The position numbers and the translations under genes were made by a program. Positions 1 to 9,066 of a stretch of DNA of 64,000 nucleotides are shown here, piece after piece. Under the pieces are notes generated by a model. That model was not told where the DNA came from and made no database searches. It saw nothing but the letters and a program-made list of their open reading frames with translations. The number at the start of each line of letters is the position of its first letter. The stretch's first letter is position 1. This DNA comes from Asticcacaulis endophyticus (lineage in GTDB: Bacteria; Pseudomonadota; Alphaproteobacteria; Caulobacterales; Caulobacteraceae): positions 62,001-126,000 of the forward strand of contig NZ_BMZB01000004.1 in the NCBI RefSeq assembly GCF_014652575.1, in the 5' to 3' direction.

Positions 1-1787
1 GCATTACAGCCTCGAATGTCACCGAAGGGCACCGGTTTTTAGGCTCGAAAAAGCCGTTCAAGGTTTCAGATTTCGATAGCTATAAGAATAGCTTGACCGA
101 AAATTTTGTCATTCTGGATCACTATGAGCGCCAGAATATCATCCTCAGCAAAGCGCGCGAAGCCTGCACCAAGGCGGGGCTGACCTTGATGGATGATCAG
201 GGCCTGCTGGAGGAAGTGGCGGGCCTAAGCGAATGGCCGACGCCGCTGCTCGGCAATATGGACCCGAAGTTCCTGACCCTGCCGCCGGAAGTCATCAAGA
301 CGTCGATGAAAACCCACCAGAAGTATTTTGCCGTCAAGGATAACAAGTCCGGTAAAATGGCCCCGCATTTCGTGGTGGTCTCCAACATGGCGGCGGCGGA
401 TGGTGGCGAAGAAATCAAGCGCGGCAATGCCAAGGTTTTGTCGGCGCGCCTGTCAGACGGGGTGTTCTTCTGGTCGGAAGATAACCGCGCTGGTAATTTC
501 GACGCCTGGTTGGAAAAGCTGAAAGGCGTGACCTTCCACGCTAAGCTCGGCACGCTTTATGAGCGGGTGCAGCGCCTGAAACTCATAGCAGAAGATATCG
601 CCCCTCTGATGCGGGCTGATGTGGCGGCATCCGGTGAGGCCGCACGTCTGGCCAAGGCGGATCTGGCGTCCTTCATGGTTGGGGAATTCCCCGAACTTCA
701 AGGGGTTATGGGCGGTTATTATAGTGTCGCCGCCGGTCATCGCCCGGAGATTTCCGAAGCTGTGCGCGATCATTATAAACCGCAGGGGCCGTCCGATACT
801 GTGCCTGCTCATGTAGTAGCGGCAACGGTCGCTTTGGCCGATAAGGTCGACACTCTGGTTGGCTTTTTTGCCATTGACGAAAAGCCGACAGGCTCAAAAG
901 ACCCCTATGCGCTGCGCCGCGCCGCCCTTGGGGTATTGCGTATCCTGCGTGAGCATTGCGTGCGGGCAAGTTTAAGCGAACTGGTCGAAGCGTGGTATAA
1001 ATCAACATTGACCTACGCTAATGCTGATCGTGCGGTCCATGTCGATACTGAAAACTGGCGCGGATCAGCCGGGCCGCGCTGGGATAAGGGCACGACCGAC
1101 ACCTATGAGAACTATCTGCGCGACTTCAAGCAGGGCCTGCTGGAAAGCCAGATCTGGGTGGTGCCGAATACGCGCGACTATGACCTTGATATCCTGTTTG
1201 AGCATGTCACCAACAAGCAGGAAATTAAGAACGCCGTCCTGACCTTCCGTCCTTTCGAGGTGGTGAAGACTGAGTTCCTTGAGTTTTTCGCCGACCGTCT
1301 CAAGGTGCAGTTACGCGACGAAGGCGTTCGGTTTGACCTGATCGAGGCCGTGTTTGCCCTGAAAGATGATGATGTCATCCGCATGATCGAACGCATCCGT
1401 GCCTTGGAATCCATCATTGATACGGCTGAGGGGCAGGACGTTCTGGCGCTCTATAAGCGCGTCGCCAATATCCTCAATGCTGAGGCCAAAAAGGGTGAAT
1501 TGCCGACCGGCCATGCGCGTATTCTGGCGGGCGCGCCGGAGGTCGAAACTGACCTGATCGCGCGCATGTCGGGTGTGGGCGCTACGGTGCGTCAGCATAT
1601 CGAGGGCGAGGCCTATTTGGAGGCTCTTAAAGCGCTGTCGACCTTGCGTGGCGCGGTCGATGCCTTCCTTGACGGGGTGCTAGTCAATGCCGAGGATGCG
1701 TCGGTGCGTCAGAACCGTCTGGCGCTATTGGGCGACATTCGCGGCTTGGTGGAAAGCGTGGCTGACCTGTCTAAGATTACCCAATAA
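1..1787 (+). CDS. glyS: Glycine--tRNA ligase beta subunit (5' end outside window)
   Basis: Beta subunit of the bacterial heterotetrameric glycyl-tRNA synthetase, which charges tRNA-Gly in the cytoplasm. The reading frame is already open at base 3 (ITASNVTEGHRFLG) and runs to TAA at 1785-1787, so about 594 C-terminal residues are seen of a protein usually near 690. The TTG at 93 is an internal codon and not the start. Family landmarks include EGHRFLG, VILDHYERQ, KYFAVKD and ADKVDTLVGFFAIDEKPTGSKDPYALRRAALG, given here only as its key parts (DKxDTLxGFF, GSKDPYALRR), followed by an all-helical DALR-like anticodon-binding end. The alpha subunit glyQ should lie just upstream, outside the window. 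Confidence 0.97.
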   Translation, partial: ITASNVTEGHRFLGSKKPFKVSDFDSYKNSLTENFVILDHYERQNIILSKAREACTKAGLTLMDDQGLLEEVAGLSEWPTPLLGNMDPKFLTLPPEVIKTSMKTHQKYFAVKDNKSGKMAPHFVVVSNMAAADGGEEIKRGNAKVLSARLSDGVFFWSEDNRAGNFDAWLEKLKGVTFHAKLGTLYERVQRLKLIAEDIAPLMRADVAASGEAARLAKADLASFMVGEFPELQGVMGGYYSVAAGHRPEISEAVRDHYKPQGPSDTVPAHVVAATVALADKVDTLVGFFAIDEKPTGSKDPYALRRAALGVLRILREHCVRASLSELVEAWYKSTLTYANADRAVHVDTENWRGSAGPRWDKGTTDTYENYLRDFKQGLLESQIWVVPNTRDYDLDILFEHVTNKQEIKNAVLTFRPFEVVKTEFLEFFADRLKVQLRDEGVRFDLIEAVFALKDDDVIRMIERIRALESIIDTAEGQDVLALYKRVANILNAEAKKGELPTGHARILAGAPEVETDLIARMSGVGATVRQHIEGEAYLEALKALSTLRGAVDAFLDGVLVNAEDASVRQNRLALLGDIRGLVESVADLSKITQ

Positions 1788-2125
1788 TGGAAAATTTATG
1801 ATGCAGCCGCTTAAGCTCGACCCGTCATATCTGTGGCGGGTTGGCGGCACTGAAAAAATATGTTGTAATTACTTATTCAAACATAACGGGTTTTAGGATT
1901 ATATCGCCGTAGGATGCGCAGTTTTTGCAACGCAACGCATATCGAGTCAGTTTAAAGCGTAATTTTTATAAATGAGTAGTCCGGATGCTTCATTCCGGCA
2001 CAACGGCAACAAATAAATACTACAAATGATCCCATGCTCAAGTGGGACGTTTAATAAATCAACTTGGTCAGACAAGTTGCCACAGGGGTGTTTTAAACCT
2101 GTGGCAAGGCAAAAAAGGGAATATC
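1788..2125 (+). promoter_or_regulatory. Intergenic region and hairpin-rich leader of ppdK
   Basis: This 338-base gap holds no convincing gene. Its 3' part carries three consecutive inverted repeats before the ppdK start: TCCCA/TGGGA (2030-2034 and 2043-2047), AACTTG/CAAGTT (2061-2066 and 2073-2078) and a perfect 10-bp stem TTGCCACAGG/CCTGTGGCAA (2077-2086 and 2098-2107). The second and third stems share bases 2077-2078, so they cannot both form fully. The last stem ends 18 bases before the ATG, next to the GGGA ribosome-binding site. No U-run follows it, so it is not a classical terminator. A structured leader that affects ppdK expression is an inference. Confidence 0.5.
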
Positions 2126-4789
2126 ATGTCACATCACTGGGTCTATGCTTTCGCAGCAGGGGCAGCTGACGGCAATGCCGGTATGAAAAATCTTCTCGGC
2201 GGCAAGGGTGCCAACCTCGCCGAGATGTCATCGCTGGGACTGCCGGTGCCGCCGGGCTTTACCATCACCACTGAGGCCTGCGTCCACTATTATAAGAACA
2301 GTCAGACCTTTCCGGACGGGCTGGAGGCCGAGGTGGCCGAGGCGCTGAAGCGGCTTGAGGCGACGACCGGCAAGGGCTTTGGCAGCGTCGATAATCCGCT
2401 GCTGGTGTCGGTGCGCTCCGGTGCGCGGGCGTCGATGCCGGGCATGATGGACACGGTTTTGAATCTTGGCCTGAACGATGCGACCATCGACGGGCTGGCC
2501 AAACTGACCGGAGATCGCCGTTTTGCGCTGGATTGTTATCGCCGGTTTATCACCATGTATTCCAACGTGGTGTTAGGTGTCTCTCACCACGGCTTTGAAG
2601 ATATTCTGGACGACCATAAGGACCGTTTGGGCATTACGATCGACACCGATCTGACCGCCGAGGACTGGACGCGGGTAATTGCCGATTACAAGGCCAAGGT
2701 TAAGGCCGATCTGGGCCATGACTTCCCGCAGGACCCGCAGGATCAGCTCTGGGGTGCGGTTAAGGCCGTGTTCGGGTCGTGGATGAACGATCGCGCCAAG
2801 TTCTACCGCAAAATGCACGACATCCCCGAAGACTGGGGTACGGCGGTCAATATCCAGTCGATGGTGTTTGGCAATATGGGTGACACGTCGGCGACCGGTG
2901 TGGCCTTTACGCGTAACCCGTCGAATGGCGATGCCAATCTTTATGGTGAGTTCCTGCTCAACGCGCAGGGCGAGGACGTGGTGGCGGGTATCCGCACGCC
3001 GCAGGCCCTGACCAAGCGCGCCCGCGAAGAAATGGGTGATCGCCAGCCGTCGATGCAGGAAGCTTTGCCGGACGTGTTTGCGCAGTTTGAATCAACGGTT
3101 GATACGCTGGAAAAGCACTACCGCGATGTTCAGGACGTGGAGTTTACGGTTGAACAGGGTAAGCTGTTCATGCTGCAAACCCGGAACGCCAAGCGCACCT
3201 CAAAAGCCGCCCTCAAGATTGCGGTCGATATGGCGCGCGAAGGTTTGATCACGCCGCAGGAAGCCTTGATGCGCATTGAGCCGTCGAGCTTCGATCAACT
3301 GTTGCACCCGATGCTCGACCCCAAGGCCGAGCGGACGATTATTGCCAAGGGCCTGCCGGCATCGCCGGGGGCGGCTTCGGGCAAGATCGTGTTTACGGCC
3401 GATGACGCGGTGCGTCTGGCGGCGGCAGGCGAAGAGGTCATTCTGGTGCGTGATGAAACCTCACCCGAAGATATCCACGGCATGCATGCGGCCCGCGCCA
3501 TTGTGACGGCACGCGGCGGCATGACCTCCCACGCGGCGGTTGTGGCGCGCGGTATGGGCCGTCCGTGCGTGTCGGGTGCTGGCGAATTGCAGATCTACAC
3601 CGAGCGTGGCGAGTTTTCGGCGCGTGGTCAGACCTTCAAGTACGGCGATATCGTTACGCTTGATGGCTCGACCGGCGAAATCTACAAAGGCTCGATCCGC
3701 ATGATCGAACCGGAGTTTTCGGACGATTTCCATCAGATCATGACCTGGGCCGATGAGTTCCGCACGCTCAAGGTTCTGGCCAATGCCGAAACGCCGACCG
3801 ATGCCCATACGGCCAAGGGCTTTGGCGCGGAAGGTATCGGCCTGTGCCGCACCGAGCATATGTTCTTTGATGATGAGCGCATCACCGCCGTGCGGGAAAT
3901 GATCCTGGCCGATGACGAAGCCGGCCGCCGCAAGGCTTTGGCGAAAATCCAGCCGATGCAAAAGGCCGATTTTCTCGAACTGCTTTCCATCATGGATGGT
4001 CTGCCGGTGACTATTCGTTTGCTCGACCCGCCGCTGCATGAATTCCTGCCGCACACGCCGGAAGACATCAAGCACGTCGCCGAAGTGACCGAAGTGTCCG
4101 AGGAAAAGCTCTATAAGCGCACCAAGGAACTGTCGGAAACCAACCCGATGCTGGGCTGGCGCGGCTGCCGTCTGGGGATCACCTTCCCGGAAATCTATGA
4201 GAGCCAGCTTCGGGCGCTGTTTGAAGCCGCGTGCGATCTGGTCAAGCAGGGCAAATCGCCCAAGCCTGACATCATGCACCCGCTGGTGGCCACCCGTGAA
4301 GAAATGGCCAAGCTGACGACCATGACCCATGCGATCGCCCGCGAAGTGATCGAAGCGTCGGGCGTGGCCTTGGAATACAAGGTCGGCACCATGATTGAAC
4401 TGCCGCGGGCGGCTTTACTGGCTGACCGGCTGGCGGAAACGGCGGAGTTTTTCTCCTTTGGCACCAACGACCTGACCCAGACGACTTACGGCATCAGCCG
4501 TGACGATTCGGGCCGGTTCCTCAATCCCTATATCGAAGCCGGTATTTTTGACAAAGACCCGTTTGTGACCCTGGATCAGGACGGCGTCGGCGCGCTGATC
4601 AAGATGGCGGCTGAAAAGGGCAAGGCAACGCGCCCTGACATCAAGCTTGGCATCTGCGGTGAGCATGGTGGCGATCCGGCCTCGATCGAGTTCTGCCATA
4701 AGGCTGGGCTGAACTATGTGTCGTGTTCGCCTTACCGCGTGCCGGTCGCAAGGCTTGCGGCCGCACAGGCGGCGATCCGGAACGCGTAA
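2126..4789 (+). CDS. ppdK: Pyruvate, phosphate dikinase
   Basis: Interconverts pyruvate, ATP and phosphate with phosphoenolpyruvate, AMP and diphosphate, linking the lower end of glycolysis to gluconeogenesis. The 887-residue product has the usual family length. It shows the N-terminal ATP-grasp region (GGKGANLAEMSSLGLPVPPGF), the central phosphohistidine domain GGMTSHAAVVARGMGRPCVSG with catalytic His469, and a C-terminal PEP-utilising TIM barrel (GIGLCRTEHMF, MIELPRAAL, FFSFGTNDLTQTTYG, GICGEHGGDP). The frame is open from 2042, but ATG 2126 (MSHHWVYAF) fits family N-termini and has GGGA upstream. The gene is monocistronic, bounded by the structured leader and a strong terminator. Confidence 0.97.
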   Translation: MSHHWVYAFAAGAADGNAGMKNLLGGKGANLAEMSSLGLPVPPGFTITTEACVHYYKNSQTFPDGLEAEVAEALKRLEATTGKGFGSVDNPLLVSVRSGARASMPGMMDTVLNLGLNDATIDGLAKLTGDRRFALDCYRRFITMYSNVVLGVSHHGFEDILDDHKDRLGITIDTDLTAEDWTRVIADYKAKVKADLGHDFPQDPQDQLWGAVKAVFGSWMNDRAKFYRKMHDIPEDWGTAVNIQSMVFGNMGDTSATGVAFTRNPSNGDANLYGEFLLNAQGEDVVAGIRTPQALTKRAREEMGDRQPSMQEALPDVFAQFESTVDTLEKHYRDVQDVEFTVEQGKLFMLQTRNAKRTSKAALKIAVDMAREGLITPQEALMRIEPSSFDQLLHPMLDPKAERTIIAKGLPASPGAASGKIVFTADDAVRLAAAGEEVILVRDETSPEDIHGMHAARAIVTARGGMTSHAAVVARGMGRPCVSGAGELQIYTERGEFSARGQTFKYGDIVTLDGSTGEIYKGSIRMIEPEFSDDFHQIMTWADEFRTLKVLANAETPTDAHTAKGFGAEGIGLCRTEHMFFDDERITAVREMILADDEAGRRKALAKIQPMQKADFLELLSIMDGLPVTIRLLDPPLHEFLPHTPEDIKHVAEVTEVSEEKLYKRTKELSETNPMLGWRGCRLGITFPEIYESQLRALFEAACDLVKQGKSPKPDIMHPLVATREEMAKLTTMTHAIAREVIEASGVALEYKVGTMIELPRAALLADRLAETAEFFSFGTNDLTQTTYGISRDDSGRFLNPYIEAGIFDKDPFVTLDQDGVGALIKMAAEKGKATRPDIKLGICGEHGGDPASIEFCHKAGLNYVSCSPYRVPVARLAAAQAAIRNA

Positions 4790-4804
4790 GCTTACCCAAA
4801 CTAC

Positions 4805-4844
4805 CGTAAAAAATGCGTCGCCTTATGGCGGCGCATTTTTTACG
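4805..4844 (+). terminator. Rho-independent terminator after ppdK
   Basis: An 18-bp stem (4805-4822 with 4827-4844, one G-U pair) closes a TTAT loop. The arms carry A-run and T-run ends (AAAAAATGCG, CGCATTTTTT). The symmetry means it could work in both directions. It starts 16 bases after the ppdK stop. Confidence 0.92.
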
Positions 4845-5007
4845 TGCCCCCTTGTTGCGCATTTACCATATCGGCCAAAAGACGTTCGCGCCGCTGGGGT
4901 AAAGTCTGGAAAATTACGCATCCCTGCCGCAAAGGTCGGTTGTCTTGTCACCGGTTTGGCCCTACATCATTAGGGTTAACGACGCGCGGACATAATACGG
5001 GGGTTAT

Positions 5008-5688
5008 ATGTCATCACTTAAGGTCTGGGGGCTGGGGCTGATCGCCATGAGTATCATGGGCGCTTTTGGCGTGCGTGAGCGGCTGATCACGATTGAGACC
5101 GGTATCCGGACGCAGGTTGATACGGCGCTGAAAGCCGAAGGTATCGACGATATCGAGGCTGTGGTTGATGGTCAGGCCGTAACCCTTAAACTTAAAGACG
5201 GGGCGACATCGCCCGATGGCCGCCAAAGACTGCGTGATGCTAAATCCGTGGTGATGAGCCTCGATAACGGTTTGCCCGCCAACTATACCGACATTGATGT
5301 GCCTGAGCTTGGGCCGCAGCGCGTCAGCCTGAAAGGGCAGGGCGGGCCGATATTCGGGCCGGTGACGCGGGTGACCCTGACGCCGGTATCAGCGCGTGAA
5401 CATTCCCCTGCGGTTATGACCGCGACCGACGAAGCGGCGGCTGAGGTTACGACTGAGGCCTTACCGGCGGCGACCGGACGTGTGGCAACAGTGGTGACAC
5501 AGGATGCGCCTCATCCGGCTCACAGGGCGGTGTCGGCGGGGGATGTGGCCACGGATAGCTATGGCCCGGCACCGAAAAAGCCTGCTGTGCCCGCCTATAT
5601 GCAGGATCTGCCGCCAAGTGAACACAAGGGCAGGGTAACCAAAACCGACTACCACGGTGATGATTTATCATCGCCGGGAAATTCATAG
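5008..5688 (+). CDS. Envelope protein of unknown function with BON-like region
   Basis: A 226-residue protein with one hydrophobic N-terminal segment (residues 5-22, WGLGLIAMSIMGAFGV) that should anchor it in the inner membrane or act as an uncleaved signal. Residues 30-75 (QVDTALKAEGIDDIEAVVDG followed by a VTLKL strand) resemble the alpha/beta pattern of BON domains, which bind membranes or lipids. The rest is Ala/Pro/Thr-rich and probably disordered (PAPKKPAVPAYMQDLPPSE). Start ATG 5008 follows GGGGGTT. It heads a three-gene run with a 30-residue membrane peptide and a helix-hairpin-helix protein, spaced 9 bases apart. The BON resemblance is weak and the role unknown. Confidence 0.7.
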   Translation: MSSLKVWGLGLIAMSIMGAFGVRERLITIETGIRTQVDTALKAEGIDDIEAVVDGQAVTLKLKDGATSPDGRQRLRDAKSVVMSLDNGLPANYTDIDVPELGPQRVSLKGQGGPIFGPVTRVTLTPVSAREHSPAVMTATDEAAAEVTTEALPAATGRVATVVTQDAPHPAHRAVSAGDVATDSYGPAPKKPAVPAYMQDLPPSEHKGRVTKTDYHGDDLSSPGNS

Positions 5689-5697
5689 GGGGCGGGG

Positions 5698-5790
5698 ATG
5701 CTTTATCTGATTTCAGAATTACGCTGGTTTATTGTGGGGGCCGTTATGATCGGTTTCCTGACCGGGTTTCTGGCCCGTAAAGCCAGGTAG
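5698..5790 (+). CDS. Putative 30-residue single-span membrane peptide
   Basis: Short frame ATG 5698 to TAG 5788, MLYLISELRWFIVGAVMIGF followed by LTGFLARKAR. It is one hydrophobic helix with a basic C-terminus, which suggests a small inner-membrane protein with its positive end in the cytoplasm. GGGGCGGGG lies just upstream and the next gene begins 9 bases after its stop, so it fits neatly between two co-oriented genes. Its function is unknown. Conservation between relatives would be needed to be sure it is translated. Confidence 0.55.
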   Translation: MLYLISELRWFIVGAVMIGFLTGFLARKAR

Positions 5791-5799
5791 GGGGATGTT

Positions 5800-6513
5800 A
5801 TGCAGGTCATGATGTTACAGGCGTTGGTGTTATGCCTCATCGGTTTTGCGCTGGGGGGCGGCATTGGCTGGCTTGTGGCCGGTTCGAACAAGGCGGCGAA
5901 AAAAGTATCGAAGCCGCAGCCAGTGGCTAAGCCGTTTGTGGCCCACAACTGGGACTGGGAAACACCGGCCAAGGCGGAGGCCGAGGTTGTGCCTGTACCC
6001 GTAGCCGAGCCAGTCAGAGCCGCGGCACCCGTTGTGGCGTTGTTTGAAACCCCATCTGCCGCGCAAGTGTTTGAAGAGCAAGTATCTACGCCGGTAGCCT
6101 CACCCACCAGTGTGCCTGAAGTGGCGGTAGAGACCGAAATCGCTTACGAAGACCGCAGTGATCGGGCCAGATTAGCAACCGCCGAATCGACCCCCATATC
6201 GACCTTAGCGGTCATGACGCCGGATAGTGTGGCCGCCGCTGTGGTTCAGGCGGGCGCGGGCCTTGAGCCCATGCGATTGTCAACCTCCCAAGGCCATGCC
6301 GATGATCTGCATATCATCTCCGGTATCAGTCCGGCGCTGGAAAAGACCCTGAATGTGTTGGGTATCTATCACTTCTGGCAGGTGGCAAGCTGGACACCGG
6401 AAAATGTCGCCTGGCTGGCCCACCGGATAGACAATGGCGACCGCATCGCCCGTGAAAACTGGATGGCGCAGGCCGCCCGTTTGCAGCAGTCACGACTGGC
6501 GAAACTGGCTTAA
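5800..6513 (+). CDS. Membrane-anchored protein with C-terminal helix-hairpin-helix domain
   Basis: A 237-residue protein. Residues 3-24 form a hydrophobic anchor (MMLQALVLCLIGFALGGGIG). A long Ala/Pro/Val/Glu-rich linker spans residues 30-160. The last 65 residues (DDLHIISGISPALEKTLNVL, then GIYHFWQVASWT and ARENWMAQA) match the helix-hairpin-helix module of alphaproteobacterial proteins, including tails found on ribosomal protein L21 and NuoE homologues. In those proteins the motif reads DDLKKISGVGPALEKKL. That fold usually contacts DNA or RNA, but its role here is unknown. The stop overlaps the convergent Nudix regulator stop by 4 bases, with no terminator between. Confidence 0.75.
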   Translation: MQVMMLQALVLCLIGFALGGGIGWLVAGSNKAAKKVSKPQPVAKPFVAHNWDWETPAKAEAEVVPVPVAEPVRAAAPVVALFETPSAAQVFEEQVSTPVASPTSVPEVAVETEIAYEDRSDRARLATAESTPISTLAVMTPDSVAAAVVQAGAGLEPMRLSTSQGHADDLHIISGISPALEKTLNVLGIYHFWQVASWTPENVAWLAHRIDNGDRIARENWMAQAARLQQSRLAKLA

Positions 6514-7475
6514 CGCAAGGTCGGCAGGCTTAAGCCCTGCGACGGACTAAAGCGGAACTGATCGCGGTTATAGCTATAAAGCTCCGCCGGTCGTCCGCCG
6601 GTGTCATCATTATAAACCCCCAGCGGCGTCACAAACCCGGTGCGATCGAGCGCGCGGCGAAAGTTTTGCTTATGCAGGTTCAGGCCGGTTATGGCCTCAA
6701 GTGCGCGTTGCAACTCCAGCAGAGTGAACCGCTCCGGCATCAGTTCGAAAATCACCGGGCGGTATTTGATCTTGCCGCGCAGTCTGGAAAGTCCCGTGGC
6801 GATGATGCGTCGGTGATCCGACATCATTTCATGGCCGCCGGTGCGCGGATCAGGTGCCTTACCCTGATGGCGGTGGGCTTCGGGGATAAGACCAGCGTCG
6901 TACAGCAATTCATAGCGATCAAGGACACGCTCTTCGTTCCAGTGATCGAAATCTTCGGGAAACAGGGTCTGGACGCGCATCTGACGCACCGCCTGTTCCG
7001 GGCCTGCGACCGTGTTCGCCCACTGATCCAGCACAGGCTTAAGCTGTTTAAGGCAGACGGGTTGGCCCTCACGCCAGTCTTCCCACGGAAAGAGTTCGCT
7101 AAACGCCACCCACTCGGTTTTCAGGCCAGTGTGAAAGGCCTTATCCGGTGTCAGGGCCAGATAACCGAGCGATATAATTCGCTCGGCCTGCTGATCGGCG
7201 ACGGCGTGACCTTCGGTGATGACGGGGGCATAGCGGCCATCATCGCCAAAGGTATAGAGCTGTTCGACATAGCCGATGGTAAAGCCGGTCTGTTCCGTCA
7301 CAAACGCCCGCAGCGCCAGATCAAAGGTGCGATGGTTATGGGGCAGGAACGGCCCTGACGGCAGGGCCAGTTGCGGTCCGTCCTGACGCAGGCCGTCATA
7401 GGGCAGACACAGGACAAACGCCTGATGATCCCGGATGGTGACGACCACAGCGGACAGTTCGATGACGAGGGACAC
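6510..7475 (-). CDS. NrtR-like Nudix/winged-helix transcriptional regulator
   Basis: A 321-residue two-domain protein. The N-terminal half has the Nudix fold (LVIELSAVVVTIRDHQAFVL, FDLALRAFVTEQTGF, VEQLYTFGDDGR), but the Nudix box is degenerate: the REXXEE acid cluster is replaced by LRAFVTEQ, so hydrolysis is unlikely. Residues about 220-315 form the NrtR-type winged helix (RGKIKYRPVIFELMPERFTL, LQRALEAITGLNLHKQNFRR, GRPAELYSYN). NrtR proteins sense ADP-ribose-type ligands and repress NAD genes. The regulon here cannot be read from the sequence, and no NAD genes lie nearby. It sits 13 bases downstream of the HD hydrolase gene, in the same operon. Confidence 0.85.
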   Translation of the reverse strand: MSLVIELSAVVVTIRDHQAFVLCLPYDGLRQDGPQLALPSGPFLPHNHRTFDLALRAFVTEQTGFTIGYVEQLYTFGDDGRYAPVITEGHAVADQQAERIISLGYLALTPDKAFHTGLKTEWVAFSELFPWEDWREGQPVCLKQLKPVLDQWANTVAGPEQAVRQMRVQTLFPEDFDHWNEERVLDRYELLYDAGLIPEAHRHQGKAPDPRTGGHEMMSDHRRIIATGLSRLRGKIKYRPVIFELMPERFTLLELQRALEAITGLNLHKQNFRRALDRTGFVTPLGVYNDDTGGRPAELYSYNRDQFRFSPSQGLSLPTLR

Positions 7476-7488
7476 TGAAAACCTCCGG

Positions 7489-8106
7489 TCAGGCGTTCAG
7501 CATTGCACTAAGCTGGTTGAACCTGTCAATGAAGCGGGTCTTGGCGGTCAGGCAGTCCCACGCATGTAATCTCAACGCATAACCCTCCGGCGGATGACCG
7601 AAAAAGGTTCGTGCCTCATCGGGTGAGAAGCCGACCAGTTGCGTGGCCTCGAAATAGGCGCAGCCGTGATCAGCTTGTTTGATCAGGACCTTGATCTCTT
7701 TGGGCATCAGCGCGGGCAAACCAAAGCGGATATGGATGGCTTGCTCCAGATGATCTTCAAACCGGCGATAGTCAAAACCCAAGGCCGCCTTGAACGGCGA
7801 AATCATGTCGCCGATAACATATTCGGGCGCGTCATGCAGCAGGGCCATCAGCCGCCATTTGGCCTCAAGATCCGGCACGATATGGGCGCAGATATCTTCG
7901 ACAATCAGACTATGCTGAGCCACGCTGAAACCATGATCGCCCAGGGTCTGGCCGTTCCAGCGGGCCACCCGCGCAAGGCCCAGCGCGATATCTTCGATTT
8001 CGATATCGATCGCCGCCGGATCGAGCAGGTCGAGCCTGCGACCGGACAACATGCGCTGCCAGGCACGGGGTGGTAATTTCGTAGCGGTTTTACGGGCTTT
8101 GGTCAT
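7489..8106 (-). CDS. HD-domain hydrolase, YfbR-like nucleotidase family
   Basis: A 205-residue cytoplasmic protein with the HD metal-site pattern of YfbR-type 5'-nucleotidases: His in SVAQHSLIVEDI, the HD doublet in MALLHDAPEYVIGDM, and a late Asp in IKQADHGCAYFEA. The family removes phosphate from deoxyribonucleoside monophosphates. The exact substrate here is inferred from family only. It is the first gene of a two-gene operon with the NrtR-like regulator, whose start lies 13 bases downstream. That pairing suggests nucleotide or NAD-metabolite turnover. The ATG at 8106 has no strong ribosome-binding site. Confidence 0.8.
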   Translation of the reverse strand: MTKARKTATKLPPRAWQRMLSGRRLDLLDPAAIDIEIEDIALGLARVARWNGQTLGDHGFSVAQHSLIVEDICAHIVPDLEAKWRLMALLHDAPEYVIGDMISPFKAALGFDYRRFEDHLEQAIHIRFGLPALMPKEIKVLIKQADHGCAYFEATQLVGFSPDEARTFFGHPPEGYALRLHAWDCLTAKTRFIDRFNQLSAMLNA

Positions 8107-8232
8107 GTCAAGGGGTCGAGAAGTGTTCGGGGAAATCGGTATATGGGGTGAAACTGTCGCATCGCCTTTTTAGGGCTAAAGGTTTATAATCGGAGCATAA
8201 AGTTGAAACTGTGCACATAAAAGGAGTTTGCT

Positions 8233-9066
8233 ATGACAAATGCCAACACAGGTCACTCAGGCTGGGCCCGCATCAGCGTATTGTTGTCGGGTGCTGACTC
8301 TGAGCGTTTACCGCTTGAGGTGGGGCTTGAGATCGCAAAATCCTTTGATGCGCAGCTAAATGCCCTGTTTGCGCCGCCCGATCCGGCGGAACTGGCGCCG
8401 TGGCTGGGTGAAGGGTTTATGGGTACTGTGCAGGTGTCGGCCATGGAAAGCCTGAAATTCATCGCCGAAGACTCAGAAGCTGTGGCGCGGGCGCAATTTG
8501 CCGCACTCGACTATGCTTCTAAGTCGTTTTACGCCCTGAAATCGCCGGTGTGGCAGGATCTGGCCTGCGAGACGCGCCTGTCCGACCTGATGGTATTCGG
8601 AGCCGATAGCGCCAAGGGGCAGGGCTTGTTGGCCGAAGCCTTTACGCAAGTGCTGATGGAAGAACGCACCGGGGTGTTCATCGCCCGTCAGGCGCTGGAT
8701 CTTAACGGGACGGCTATCGTCGCCTGGGACGGCAAGGAGCCATCATCGCGGGCCGCGCGGCGGGCGGTGCCACTGCTGAAACAGGCCGGAAAGGTCGTGG
8801 TTATCGGGGCGCCGATAGGGGACCGTCCGGTCGATCTGAACCGTCTGGTCAACTACTACGGCGCGCACGGCATTACGGCCGAGGTTGAGCTTTTGCCCAA
8901 GGGCGGGGATATTGTGGGCGCTCTGGTGGATGCCAATGTCCGCCACAACGCGGCCTTCATGGTGGCGGGCGCGTTCGGTCATTCAAGACTGCGGGAGTTT
9001 GCCTTTGGCGGCACGACCCGCGCGCTGTTGCAGAATACGACGCTTAATCTCTATATGGCGCATTAA
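8233..9066 (+). CDS. Universal stress protein family protein (tandem Usp domains)
   Basis: A 277-residue cytoplasmic protein. It has an N-terminal Usp-like half (ARISVLLSGADSERLPLEVG) and a more typical C-terminal half ending in AAFMVAGAFGHSRLREFAFGGTTRAL. That end matches the nucleotide-binding signature G-x2-G-x9-G-[ST], read here as GAFGHSRLREFAFGGTT. Tandem Usp proteins of this length are common in alphaproteobacteria and are linked to general stress or starvation survival. ATG 8233 follows AAAAGGAG at good spacing. The last 23 bases overlap the 3' end of the convergent FlmG-like gene on the opposite strand. Confidence 0.85.
   Translation: MTNANTGHSGWARISVLLSGADSERLPLEVGLEIAKSFDAQLNALFAPPDPAELAPWLGEGFMGTVQVSAMESLKFIAEDSEAVARAQFAALDYASKSFYALKSPVWQDLACETRLSDLMVFGADSAKGQGLLAEAFTQVLMEERTGVFIARQALDLNGTAIVAWDGKEPSSRAARRAVPLLKQAGKVVVIGAPIGDRPVDLNRLVNYYGAHGITAEVELLPKGGDIVGALVDANVRHNAAFMVAGAFGHSRLREFAFGGTTRALLQNTTLNLYMAH

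Noticed and set aside
93..95. TTG at 93 as glyS start
   Set aside because: The frame continues upstream to the window edge with conserved family sequence (EGHRFLG), so the TTG is internal.
3461..4330. 289-codon minus-strand frame inside ppdK
   Set aside because: It is fully antisense to a strongly supported enzyme, and its His/Arg-rich product has no domain. It reflects the codon bias of the real gene.
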